This document shows positions 1-11,522 of a DNA stretch of 64,000 nt, piece by piece. The notes below the pieces were generated by a model. It had not been told where the DNA came from and made no database searches. It saw nothing but the letters and a program-made list of their open reading frames with translations. The stretch spans positions 170,621,297 to 170,685,296 of the forward strand of contig CM070874.1 of assembly GCA_036365515.1 (NCBI GenBank). Reading direction: 5' to 3'. The DNA is from Torymus aiolomorphi. Lineage: Eukaryota > Arthropoda > Insecta > Hymenoptera > Torymidae. Made by a program: the position numbers and the translations under genes. The number at the start of each line of letters is the position of its first letter. The stretch's first letter is position 1.

Positions 1-858
1 TTCTTATGCTATTTTCTTCTTTTTGACGTTAATTTTGAATTCACTTCCAAAATCTATTGCCAGTAAAAGTATAATATAATAAAAAGAAGGTTATAACACT
101 CTTTTCTATAACGTGATGAAATATTTCTACACGAAAAAACGTAGTTTGTACAATCACGTTTGTGCCACATATAACCTAACAAACGTTATGCTTACGCTCT
201 ATCGGCACGCACAAATGCTGATTGCGTGCGGTGTTACTGGACAAAGTCATTTAAAATACGAGAAATATCTTGAAATTTGTTATAAATGGTTATTGTGTAA
301 GTGTGAAAGTAGCTTTATAACATGTAACCACTTTTTACTTTTTATACTTCAAATTACTATTATACATTATCTTTTCTTATAAAAATATTGTTGTTTCTTA
401 GCACCTTCGAATAAGAAAAAGTAATGAATCTTTCCAAATCACATGTTGTACTATTTAAAGCATTATTGCAATCTTAGTACTGACTAAAAAATTTGACACT
501 TAAATCTTATAAAAGCTAAATAGATTAATTTTTGAAAGAAAATTATTTCAATGCTGTCATCGTATCAGCTTATTTGTATGACGCGTTCTCGGACGTGTTT
601 AAATAACATAGAACACCAAACAGGGACAGGTACAAAAATCGGGGCTCGCTGGCTGGTTTCTAGCGGAACTCGTATATTGGGGCCCAGCCGAATCTCGCAA
701 GCTATGCTGGCCGAGCCGCTTTGTACCTACTCCAGCTGGTAGACACTTTGAGGTTAAAAAACGATATGCAGTCATTTTCTTTCTTGCGATATCTCATTGG
801 GACAGTTCATCTCAACGTTCTCTATAAAATACATGTTATTCAGAGGTTCAAAAGTGGG
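1..858. other. AT-rich flank with no supported gene
   Basis: I see no recognisable gene here. Short open frames at 113-382 and 551-742 have no family motif and lie in AT-rich sequence. A locally GC-richer patch at about 630-720 lies just before the satellite and could be an element edge, but nothing identifies it. Confidence 0.5.
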
Positions 859-3800
859 TCGAAGACACAGTACATCACCGTGGGGGGGCTTTTCCGGAAA
901 AGCTATTTCGTTCATGATTTTTCTTTTTAAGCATGTGGGGACTTGGTCTACAAGAAACCGTCAAAACATTTTTCCGAACGACGTAACTGCGGCTCTGGGA
1001 ATTTTTTTCCCGTTTTCGACACTGTATATCGCCCTGGGGGGGCTTTTTCGGAAAAGCTATTTCGTTCATGATTTTTTCCTAAGCATTTGGAAACGTTATC
1101 TACAAGACACCGTCGAAATATTTTTCCGAACGACGTAATTGTGGCTCTCGGAATTTTTTTTCCCGTTTTCGACACTGTATATCGCCCTGGTGGGGGGGGG
1201 GGGGGGTTTACGCAAAAGCTATTTCGTTCATAATTTTTTTCTAAGCATTTGGAAACGTTATCTACAAGAAACCGTCGAAACATTTTTCCGAAAGACGTAA
1301 TTGCGGCTCTGGGAATTTCTTCCCGTTTTCGACACTGTATATCGCCCTGGGGGGGCTTTTCCGGAAAAGCTCTTTCGTTCATGATTCTTTTCTAAGCATT
1401 TCGAAACGTTATCTACAAGAAACCGTCGAAACATTTTTCCGAACAACGTAATTGCGGCTCTGGGAATTTTTTTTCCCGTTTTCGACACTGTATATCGCCC
1501 TGGGGAGGCTTTTCCGGAAAAGCTATTTCGTTCATGATTTTTTTCTAAGCATGTGGGGACTTGGTCTACAAGAAACCGTCAAAACATTTTTGCGAACGAC
1601 GTAATTGCGGCTCTGGGAATTTTTTTTCCCGTTTTCGACACTGTATATCGCCCTGGGGAGGCTTTTCCGGAAAAGCTATTTCGTTCATGATTTTTTTCTA
1701 AGCATGTGGGGACTTGGTCTACAAGAAACGCTCAAAACATTTTTCCGAAGGACGTAATTGCTGCTCTGGGAATTTTTTCTCATGTTTAAGACACAGTATA
1801 TCGCCCTGGGGGGGCTTTTCCGGAAAAGCTATTTCGTCCATAATTGTTTCTAAGCATTTGGGAACGTTATCTACAAGAAGCCGTCGAAACATTTTTCCGA
1901 ACGACGTAATTGCGGCTCTGGGAATTTTTTTTTCCGTTTTCAACAATGTATATCGCCCTGGGGGGGCTTTTCCGGGAAAGCTATTTCATTCATGATTTTT
2001 TTCTAAGCATGTGGGGACTTAGTCTACAAGAAACCGTCAAAACATTTTTCCGAACGACGTAATTACGGCTCTGGAAATTTTTTTTTCATTTTTAAGACAC
2101 AGTATATCGCTCTGGGGGGTTTTTCCGGAAAAGCTATTTCGTTCATAATTTTCTTCTAAGCATTTGAGGACTTGGCCTATAAGAAACCGTCTTAACATTT
2201 TTCCGAACGACTTAATTGCGCCTCTGGGAATTTTTTTTCATGTTTAAGACACAGTATATCGCCCTGGGGGGGCTTTTCCGGAAAAGCTATTTCGTTCATA
2301 ATTTTTTTCTAAGCATTTGGGGACTTGAACTACAAGAAACCGCCTTAACATTTTTCCGAACGGCTTAATTGCGGCTCCGGGAATTTTTTTTCATGTTTAA
2401 GACACAGTATATCGCCTTGGGGGGGCTTTTCCAGAAAATCTATTTCGTTCATAATTTTTTTCTAAGCATTTAGAGACTTGATCTACAAGAAACCATCGAA
2501 ACATTTTTCCGGACGACGTAATTGCGGCTCTGGGAATTTTTTTTCGCGTTTAAGGCACAGTATATCGCCTTGGGGGGGCTTTTCCGGAAAAGCTATTTCG
2601 TTCATGATTGTTTCCTAAGCATGTGGGGACTTGGTCTACAAGAATCCGTCAAAACATTTTTCCGAACGACGTAATTGCGGCCCTGGGAATTTTTTTTCAT
2701 GTCAAGACACAGTATATCGCCCTGGGGGGGCTTTTCCGCAAAAGCTATTTCGTTCATAATTTTTTTCTAAGCATTTGGAAACGTTATCTACAAGAAACCG
2801 TCGAATCATATTTGCGAACAACGTAATTGTGGCTCTGGGAATTTTATTTCCCGTTTTTGACACTGTATATCGCTCTGAGGAGGCTTTTCCAGAAAAGCTA
2901 TTTCGTTCATGATTTTTTTCTAAGCATGTGGGGACTTGCTCTACAAGAAACCGTCAAAACATTTTTGCGGACGACGTAATTGCGGCTCTGGGAATTTTTT
3001 TCCCGTTCTCGACACGGTATATCGCCCTGGGGGGGCTTTTCCGGAAAAGCTATTTCGTTCATGATTTTTTTCTAAGCATTTGGTAACGTTATCTACAAGA
3101 AACCGTCGAAACATTTTTCCGAATGACGTAATTGCGGCTCTGGGAATTTTTTTCCCGTTTTCGACATGGTATATCGCCCCGGGAAGGCTTTTCCAGAAAA
3201 GCTATTTCGTTCTTGATTTTTTTCTAAGCATGTGGGGATTTGGTCTACAAGAAACCGTCAAAAAATTTTTCCGAACGACGTAATTGTGGCTCTGGGAATT
3301 TTTGTTCATGTTTAAGACACAGTATATCGCCCTGGGGGGGCTTTTCCGGAAAAGCTATTTCGTTCATAAATTTTTTCTTAGCATTTGGGACCGTTATCTA
3401 CACGAGACCGTCGAATCATTTTTCCGAACGACGTAATTGTGGTTCTGGGAATTATTTTTCCCGTTTTCAACAATGTATATCGCCCTGGGGAGGCTTTTCC
3501 GGAAAAGCTATTTCATTCACGATCTTTTTCTAAGCATGTGGGGACTTATTCTACAAGAAACCGTCAAACCATTTTTCCGAACGACGTAATTGCGGCTCTG
3601 GGAATTTTTTTTCGTGTTTAAGGCACAGTATATCGCCTTGGGGGGAGCTTTTCCGGAAAAGCTATTTCGTTAATGATTTTTCTCTAAGCATGTGAGGACT
3701 TGGTCTACAAGAAACCGTCAAAATATTTTTTCGAACGACGTAATTGCGGCTCTGGGAATTTTTTTCCCGATTTCGACACTGTATATCGACATGGGGGGGC

Positions 3801-5600
3801 TTTTCCGGAAAAGCTATTTCGTTCATGATTTTTTTCTAAGCATTTGGAAACGTTATCTACAAGAAATCGTCGAATCATTTTTCCGAACAACGTAATTGCG
3901 GTTCTGGGAATTTTACCCCGTTTTCGACACTGTATATCGCCCTGGGGAGGCTTTTCCGGAAAAGCTATCTCGTTCATGATTTTTTTCTAAGCATGTGGGG
4001 ACTTGGTCTACAAGAAACCGTCAAAATATTTTTCCGAACGACGTAATTGCGGCACTGGGAATTTTTTTTCCCGTTTTCGAAATGGTATATCGCCCTGGGG
4101 AGGCTTTTCCGGAAAAGCTATTTCGTTATTGATTTTTTTCTAAGCATGTGGGGACTTGGTCTACAAGAAACCGTGAAAACATTTTTCGGAACGACGTAAT
4201 TGCTGCTCTGGGGATTTTTGTTCATGTTTAAGACACAGTATATCGCCCTGGGGGGGCTTTTCCGGAAAAGCTATTTCGTTCATAATTTTTTTCTAAGCAT
4301 TTGGGAACGTTTGCTACAAGAAACCGTCGAATCATTTTTCCGAACGACGTAATTGCGGCTCTGGGAATTTTTTTTTCCCGTTTTCAATGATGTATATCGT
4401 CCTGGGGGGGCTTTTCCGGAAAAGCTATTTCATTCATGATTTTTTTCTAAGCATGTGGGGACTTAGTCTACAAGAAACCGTCAAAACATTTTTCCGAACG
4501 ACGTAATTGCAGCTCTGGAAATTTTTTTTCATGTTTAAGGCACAGTATATCGCCCTGGGGGGGCTTTTCCGGAAAAGCTATTTCGTTCATGATTTTTTTC
4601 TAAGCATGTGGGGACTTGCTCTACAAGAAACCGTCAAAACATTTTTGCGGACGACGTAATTGCGGCTCTGGGAATTTTTTTCCCGTTCTCGACACGGTAT
4701 ATCGCCCTGGGGGGGCTTTTCCGGAAAAGCTATTTCGTTCATGATTTTTTTCTAAGCATTTGGTAACGTTATCTACAAGAAACCGTCGAAACATTTTTCC
4801 GAATGACGTAATTGCGGCTCTGGGAATTTTTTTCCCGTTTTCGACATGGTATATCGCCCCGGGAAGGCTTTTCCAGAAAAGCTATTTCGTTCTTGATTTT
4901 TTTCTAAGCATGTGGGGATTTGGTCTACAAGAAACCGTCAAAAAATTTTTCCGAACGACGTAATTGTGGCTCTGGGAATTTTTGTTCATGTTTAAGACAC
5001 AGTATATCGCCCTGGGGGGGCTTTTCCGGAAAAGCTATTTCGTTCATGATTTTTTGCTAAGTATGTGGGGACTTGGTCTACAGGAAACCGTCAAAACATT
5101 TTTCCGAACGACGTAATTGCGGGTCTGGGAATTTTTTTTCGTGTTTAAGACACAGTATATCGCCTTGGAGGGGCTTTTCCGGAAAAGCTATTTCGTTCAT
5201 GATTTTTTGCTAAGTATGTGGGGACTTGGTCTACAGGAAACCGTCAAAACATTTTTCCGAACGACGTAATTGCGGGTCTGGGAATTTTTTTTCTTGTTTA
5301 AGACACAGTATATCGCCCTGAGGGGCTTTTCCGGAAAAGCTATTTCGTTCATAATTTTTTTCTAAGCATTTGGAAATGTTATCTACAAGAAACCGTCGAA
5401 ACATTTTTCCGAAACGACGTAATTGCGGCTCTGGGAATTTTTTTCCCGTTTTCGACACTGTATATCGTCGCGGAGGGGTTTTCCGGAAAAGTGATTTCCT
5501 TCATAATTTTTTTTTAGGTCGTGTGGGACCTTTCCTTCAAATACCAGTTGCAAAATTTTTCCTAGCGAAGTTATTGCGACTCTGGGAATTTTAGTTTTCG
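859..5600. repeat. Satellite array, ~31 monomers of ~153 bp
   Basis: About 31 head-to-tail monomers (mostly 149-155 bp) fill this block. Nearly every unit contains the perfect 16-bp palindrome GCTTTTCCGGAAAAGC after a G-run (CCCTGGGGGGG), then TTTCTAAGCAT, CTACAAGAAACCGTC, CCGAACGACGTAATTGCGG and CTGTATATCGCC. Two variant classes occur, one reading GTGGGGACTTGGTC and the other TTGGAAACGTTATC after AAGCAT, often alternating. Open frames here arise only because the repeated unit happens to lack stops; they are not genes. A G homopolymer of at least 14 bases interrupts one monomer near 1193-1206. Array edges are approximate. Confidence 0.95.
4572..5047. repeat. 476-bp perfect copy of satellite block 2892-3367
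   Basis: Reading both blocks base by base, 4572-5047 is identical to 2892-3367 at a constant offset of 1680 bp (about 11 monomers), while neighbouring monomers differ at many sites. This is a recent multi-monomer duplication or conversion inside the array. Confidence 0.95.
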
Positions 5601-7518
5601 TGTGTGTCGCTGTGGGAAAATTGACTCGTCTGTAAGGGTGGTTTTGGGGGTGGTTAAGGGGGGGGGGCGAAGTGCTAAATTAGTTTATACACGGTTTTTG
5701 GTCCATTCCTACGCTGTTTTATGGTTTTAAACCGGTTATAATGTAAATCGCAAATTTTAGTTTTTTCGTTCAACTTTGAACGTTCGGAATTTCAAACACA
5801 TAGAAAATGACAGTTTCATTGCTTTCAATGGATCACACTTAAAACAAACAACAACTAAGATGTTTATTTAGAAAGTATTGGACTCAAAGTACGAAAGAAG
5901 TATTATGTTTTGAAGTAAGTTTTTCAAAATAAGAAAAGAAAATTGTGATTTTCATAGATCGTCTATCTAGTTGAAAATTATATTGATAATAAAAATGTTG
6001 TGATTATTAGAAAATGACATCTACTAATCAGTATTTTGTGTAACAAATAAAATAATATACCAATATGATGTGCTGCATGAAGTGCATATATAATCAAATT
6101 TTATTCATAACAAATAACATAGTGATTAAAAAATGGCATGTAATCAGTGTTTTGTGTTAAATAAAATAAAATACCGGTATGATGTATTGCATGAAGTGCA
6201 CATATAATCAGATGTTATAGATGACAAATAACATAGTGATTAAAAAATGGCATCTAATCAGTGTTTTGCGTAATATAAAACTTCTACTTAAAATCAGTTT
6301 GAAATGTTTTGAAAATAGCTCAAGTATGTATTAATAAGTAATTACGTGTTATGAGGTTCATAAACTTCATAATACGCTTTTGCATAGACGAAAATATTGC
6401 TGAGTGATACACGAGGTTATAAATATACAATATAATTTTCAGTGTTTTGTGTAATAATAAATAAAATATAGTATGCCGTGTTACATGAAGTGTTTATAAT
6501 CAAATTTTAATACTTCTATAAAAAATCAGTTTCAAATGTTTTGAGAATAGAACAAGTATTTATTGAATAATTATGTGTTATGAGGTTCATAATTTTCATA
6601 ACAAGTTTTTGCATTGAAGAAAATATTGCTGAGTGACATGTGAGGTTATAAATATACAATATAATTTATGATGACGATTTGAAATATTGGTCTGAGCCTT
6701 GGTTTAAAAAGCATATGTCATCTTCAAAAAAACTTAGTTGATATCAGTGCTGTGCTATTGTACATATTTATTCAAGTGCCAATAAAAAGATTATACCTAA
6801 TGAACATGGGAATACTGAAAAAAGTAAAAATGATATGTTATTGTGAAAATTTCAACGAATAAAAGTGCTCAGTTAATCTAATATATGATTTCTCACCATG
6901 GGAGACGTCAAAATGTTTCAGAGTTCTTAGTAAATATTTTTCTAGATAAGATTCAGATAATAATTTCAAAAAGTTTTATCTATAAAGAATGTCAAGAAAG
7001 CTTTTATTCTCAGTGATTCTTAGTTCATAAACTGGTTGCATTTTTAATTTTACAAGATTATGTGTGGCAATGATGGGTTATTAATTTAAGTAGTTTCAAT
7101 AATAATTTCAAGAATTTATATCTCTACTATAAAAGAATATCGAGAAAGCTTTTTTTCTCACATTTTACAAGACGTGTAGCAATGATGGGTTATTAATACA
7201 AGTGGTCTAATCTAATCTACTGAAATCTGTTTAAATCCACCCGGATCCAGCTAGATTTCCCATATGACATAGATCCAACTGGGTTTCCTAGCTGGATATT
7301 TTTGACCGGGTTCTAGTGATAATTTCAACAAATCCAAGTGTTGAGAATAATATAATTAATTATTGGCTCATGGTGCCAATAATTAATTGCGAAGCTACGA
7401 AAATAATTAATGATATTATCATATAGCAGTCTTATATTAGAACTAATTTAAGGCTTTAATAATCAATTTATAGTACCAAAAAATGAAAATACTTATAATA
7501 TTATGCTCTGAAAAAAAA
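5601..7518. repeat. AT-rich non-coding DNA with diverged tandem repeats
   Basis: There is no gene signal. A G-rich stretch follows the satellite (5630-5675). A 114-bp unit containing AGTGATTAAAAAATGGCAT repeats at about 6010-6265 (the AGTGATT word recurs at 6121 and 6235). A ~230-bp unit containing GTGTTATGAGGTTCATA repeats at about 6290-6665. The 6680-7200 part is similar, in reverse complement, to about 41170-41520, so this is a dispersed repeat family. Confidence 0.75.
7203..7310. mobile_element. Small word-patterned element remnant
   Basis: The stretch is built of short related words (CTAATC, AAATCC, GATCC, AGCTAG/CTAGCT) and ends in ATATTTTTGACCGGG, resembling the terminus ATATTTTTGCCCGGG of the giant palindrome at 56.33 kb. 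It is probably a small non-autonomous relative; this is inference from terminal similarity. Confidence 0.4.
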
Positions 7519-7700
7519 TTATAAAAATATGAATTAAAAGCTTCGTTTTAAGATCTAATTTGTTCAAAAAAATATCGATCCCTTTAGTATTTATGTAATT
7601 TGTCTTCTTAATAATAATCTTTGAAAGTATAAAATAAAGTATGTATATAAGTTTTTCCTGCAAACTGAAAACATAAAAAGAATGATATTTTCATATAACT

Positions 7701-9116
7701 TGTAACGGTTGCTCCTCCCCTGTCGGACGCTCAGGAGTTTACCAGGGTGTGGAAGGGGGAGAAAGGAGTGTCAGGTGGCTTAAGAGACGAAATACATAGA
7801 TATATATTTGAATATAGAAAGGCTAGTTTATTTGACTAATTAAAAATACTAATTAACAAAGATGAAAAATACTAAATAATAAAAATAAATGAGAAACTGA
7901 AACAGCAATATTTGCCACCACTGGCCGCAGTAGCCTTAGTTCGCCACCTGAAACACGTAAATAAAAACAAACGTGCTTACTTCGGCGTACGACCAAGTCC
8001 GCGGAACTTAGAGACTAAATGCTATCGCAGCGCCCTCTCGCAGGGGGGCCTCGGTTATGCTAAGCTTTGCTACAACGCGTACGTCGAGTCATGGTGCCGT
8101 CAGCGTGGTGAGTCGGCGTCAAAGTCGTAACGTCCGGTGGCCCTGTTCCGGTGTCTACGGTACTTGACTGGCCCCTTACCCTTAGTCGCGTGTGCGCACG
8201 CCGATTAAGGATGGGTTGGCAGCCTTGAGAACTCGGTTGGTGCCTACCACGTGTGCTCACGGGGTAGGAGCAGGGTTCGTTCCGGCTTTCCTGGTACCGG
8301 TCCAATTAGTCCGCGTTCCGTTAGTCACGTGTGCTCACGCAGACTAGTGTCCCAGCGGCTCTAGGAAGACGCCTCGCAACTACCTCGCGTGCTCACGACG
8401 GTAGCGGCGCGGTGGTTCCGGTGTTCCAGGCACAGGTAGACGTAGTTCGTGTTCCCCTAGTCACGTGTGTGCACGCCGACTAAGGAACAGCGGTTCCGGA
8501 TACCCTCCTGTGACTACCTCGTGTGCCCACGACGGTAGTGACAGCAGGTGTGCCGGAGGTCAGTAGGCAAGGAAACGTAAGTTCGTGTTCCCATAGTCCC
8601 GTGTGCGCACGAGGCCTAAGGAACAGCGAATCCGGGTACACGGCCTGTGACTACCTCGTGGACTCACGACGGTAGTAACAGCAGGTGTCCTGGTGATTGG
8701 TGTTGTCCGATGGCTGGCGATATCGAATTCCTCACGTGTGCTCACGAGAGGAGGGCGGTAGTTCCAGTCCCTGGGACGGTCGGTCTCGGTCTGTCCTGTC
8801 GTCGGTGTGTGAACTGCTAATCTAGTACAGATTCGGTGATAAGATGCGCGCGCCGGTCTGAAGTCGCGTTGGTCGCGGTGTGCGCGCGCCGGTGTGGAGT
8901 CGCGGCAATCTCGGGACAAGGCGGGTTTACATAGAGCGACGTGAGTGCGCGCGCGCGCACGCTCGTGGACAAGCGAACTTACATAAAGCGGCGTGAGCGC
9001 GCGCGCGCATGTTCATGGATACCCAGAGCACGCGGCGCGGACCTAACCTATTTCTGGAGCGCCAGTCGATGTGTTTATTTGCAGGTTAGTAACGGGGCAT
9101 GATTGCCTTAGTTACA
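7701..9116. mobile_element. GC-rich solo-LTR-like insertion in FB1 left arm
   Basis: Comparison with the uninterrupted FB1 right arm defines this 1416-bp insertion exactly. It begins TGTAACGGTTGC and ends CCTTAGTTACA, the TG...CA form of an LTR, and is flanked by AACT and GACT, a probable 4-bp duplication with one change. It is much more GC-rich than its surroundings from about 7900 on and has no retroviral coding sequence, so a solo LTR is the simplest reading. A non-autonomous LTR-type element is the alternative. Superfamily is unknown. Confidence 0.65.
8180..8745. repeat. Array of CACGTGTGCTCACG hairpin boxes inside the LTR-like insertion
   Basis: At least eight boxes of the form CGTGTGCNCACG recur at 30-110 bp spacing (about 8188, 8250, 8328, 8385, 8465, 8520, 8600, 8655, 8735). 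Most sit in the loop of a small inverted repeat such as TTAGTC...GATTAA or ACTACC...GGTAGT. Box and stem both repeat while the sequence between them differs. Confidence 0.75.
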
Positions 9117-9436
9117 GACTTTACAATAATTAATAGTATTGTTAAATTATCATCATACCTAAGAATATACGCATTTGATTATATTATTTCAAAAAATTTT
9201 ACTAATGTAATCATATTTCGAGCTCCTTGAAGAAACATTCAAATTTAAAATGTTTGTGATCAATAACAATACTATCATTTACTAATGATATTAAAAATAT
9301 ACTATATTATAATAAATCCTCATAATGTTATCACACTGTGTAATTATTATTTTCTCTTAAAAAGTTGTGAAATATATCTAAAAAACATTTTACAAAAGTT
9401 TAAACTAAGACAAGTATTAGTTTCTCCCGCCCTCCC

Positions 9437-9581
<145 letters not shown>

Positions 9582-11059
9582 ATCTCCCTCTCTCTCAACT
9601 TCCGTGAAACTGAGTACCAAAAACTTTAATGACAGCTTAAATATTTTTTTAAAACAATCAACACGTTTTTTAAAAGCTATTTTTTAAGTACGTTAAATTC
9701 TAACAACACAATTTGTCTAGTCCTTTTATTTCTTTTAGTCTCATCTATTCAATAAGGACTCTCTACAAATGGTAATAATTATTTTCATGACTGTATAAAC
9801 TCTCCCTCCTTTTCTTTCCCACCCCACTCTCTGTCCCTCCCTCCCTCTCTCTCAATATCCGTCAACCTGAGTACCAAAAACTTTAATGATCGAAAGCTTA
9901 AATATTTTTTTTAAAACAATCAACACGTTTTTTAAAAGCTAATTTTTTAAGTACCTTCTATAACAACATAATTTGTCTAGTCCTTTTAATTCTTCTACTC
10001 ACTTCTATTCAATAAGCACTCTTTACAAATGGTAATAATTTTTTTCATGACTGTACAAATAATAATATTGCTAATATAAAACTTTCTACGAAAGTATAAA
10101 ATAAGGCAAGTATAGACGTTTTTTCTGGATAATCTATAAAAAAACAACACAATTTGTCTAGTCCTTTTATTTCTTCAAACCTCATCTATTCAATAAGCAC
10201 TCTCTACAAATGGTAATAATTTTTTTCATGACTGTACAAATAATCTATAAAATAATAATATTTATGATTTTCTAAAAAAAATCAAATAAATACGAATGAA
10301 AAAGTCTTTTAATTCTTTGAGCAATTGTGTGCTGAACAAATTATATGTAAGTAAGTACATTCAAATTGTTTACTGCAAATCAAACAAACGAAAGTTGTGA
10401 AATCAATTATCGATAGTCAAGTAACGGAAACAACTCTCGGAAACTACTGTATGACTGTTCTCAGAAATATATTCAAATTTGTTTATCTTTCTGAGCTATA
10501 CAAATTAAACACAAGAAAGTACTGAAATCAATTTATTGTAGTCAAGTACCGGCCATAAGTTAACTTGACTGACATAATAGAACTTTTCGTATCTAGCGTG
10601 TAAAATTACATTTTACGCCCACGTTGTAACTTCAAAATTATTCAGCCAGCGGGCATAAAATACTACTTAGCGCCCAAGAGGCCCAATAGCTCACATACTC
10701 TTACAAAACTTTATAGAACCTACGCACTTTACGCCCGTGTGGGCGAAAATTATTTTAATTATATAACTATAATGCCTTCTCTTTATTTCTAAAATTCATA
10801 AGAATTTTTTTAGATATTTACGAAAAGTCAAAGCCTATATAAAAAAATTACATAGTTACCAACACATCACTATTTTTCATGACTTTTCCTCAATTTTGAA
10901 CTTTCTATAATGTTACGCACCTTGGGAGGAAAAGAGAAGTCTAGAGCTGCTCTAGCAGGGGTGGTCCTCCGATCTCCCATACATACTTGGCGGGCCCGAC
11001 GATTTGCAGTTTACCGGTGGTCTGCTTAAATATAAAATACAAAATTTTTGCATAAATTC

Positions 11060-11140
11060 ATTAACAATATTGATGTAATAACACGGTGTGTTATCGTATG
11101 GGAAGATCGACAGATTCCCACATCAATATAATTCATTAAC
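11060..11140. mobile_element. ~60-bp insertion with short TIRs
   Basis: In the FB1 spacer, ATTGATGT and its complement ACATCAAT bound about 60 bp. The word TTCATTAACAATATT occurs on both sides, resembling a target duplication, although it is long for a DNA transposon. It may be a deletion remnant. Confidence 0.35.
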
Positions 11141-11384
11141 AATATTTATACCTATAAGTCTACTATAAATAATTACATTGGTTTTAATTTTTAATTAGTA
11201 CCGTTAAGTACAACATCTCTATATGTGCAAAATCATGATTTACTTTTATTATCCTCAATATTTTTCTTTGTGTCCGTCCTTTTTAAACGAGAATAAAATA
11301 AAAAATTCATATAAATTTATAGTCTACTTCTAAAGTGCTTTACATTTTACTAACCGTTTTATAAGCAACCTATTGTATATCCTT

Positions 11385-11522
11385 TTCCCGCGTGTAAATA
11401 TCATATAAGATCTCATATGAGAATTTCAGGCATCGCATATCTCGTATCAGATCTCGATATGCGATGTCATCTGCAATTTTATACATTATGGGATTACATA
11501 TGAGATCTCATATGATACTTTC
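11385..11522. mobile_element. Palindromic mini-element in the FB1 spacer
   Basis: About 138 bp begins TCCCGCGTGTAAATATCAT and ends ATGATACTTTCAGGCGGG, with inner words such as GAGATCTCATATGAG and CATCGCATATC...GATATGCGATG, so the whole stretch folds on itself. It looks like a miniature inverted-repeat element of the CCCG-ended kind seen at 7.2 kb and 45.7 kb. Confidence 0.5.

Noticed and set aside
113..742. Short open frames at the left edge
   Set aside because: There is no motif, no splice context and AT-rich composition.
859..5600. CRISPR-like regular array or a protein-coding repeat gene
   Set aside because: Units of ~153 bp are wholly repetitive with no unique spacers, and the open frames shift between strands and monomers. 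This is satellite DNA.
7701..9116. rDNA or a CpG-island host promoter
   Set aside because: No rRNA sequence was recognised, and exact comparison with the right arm shows an inserted element with TG...CA ends.
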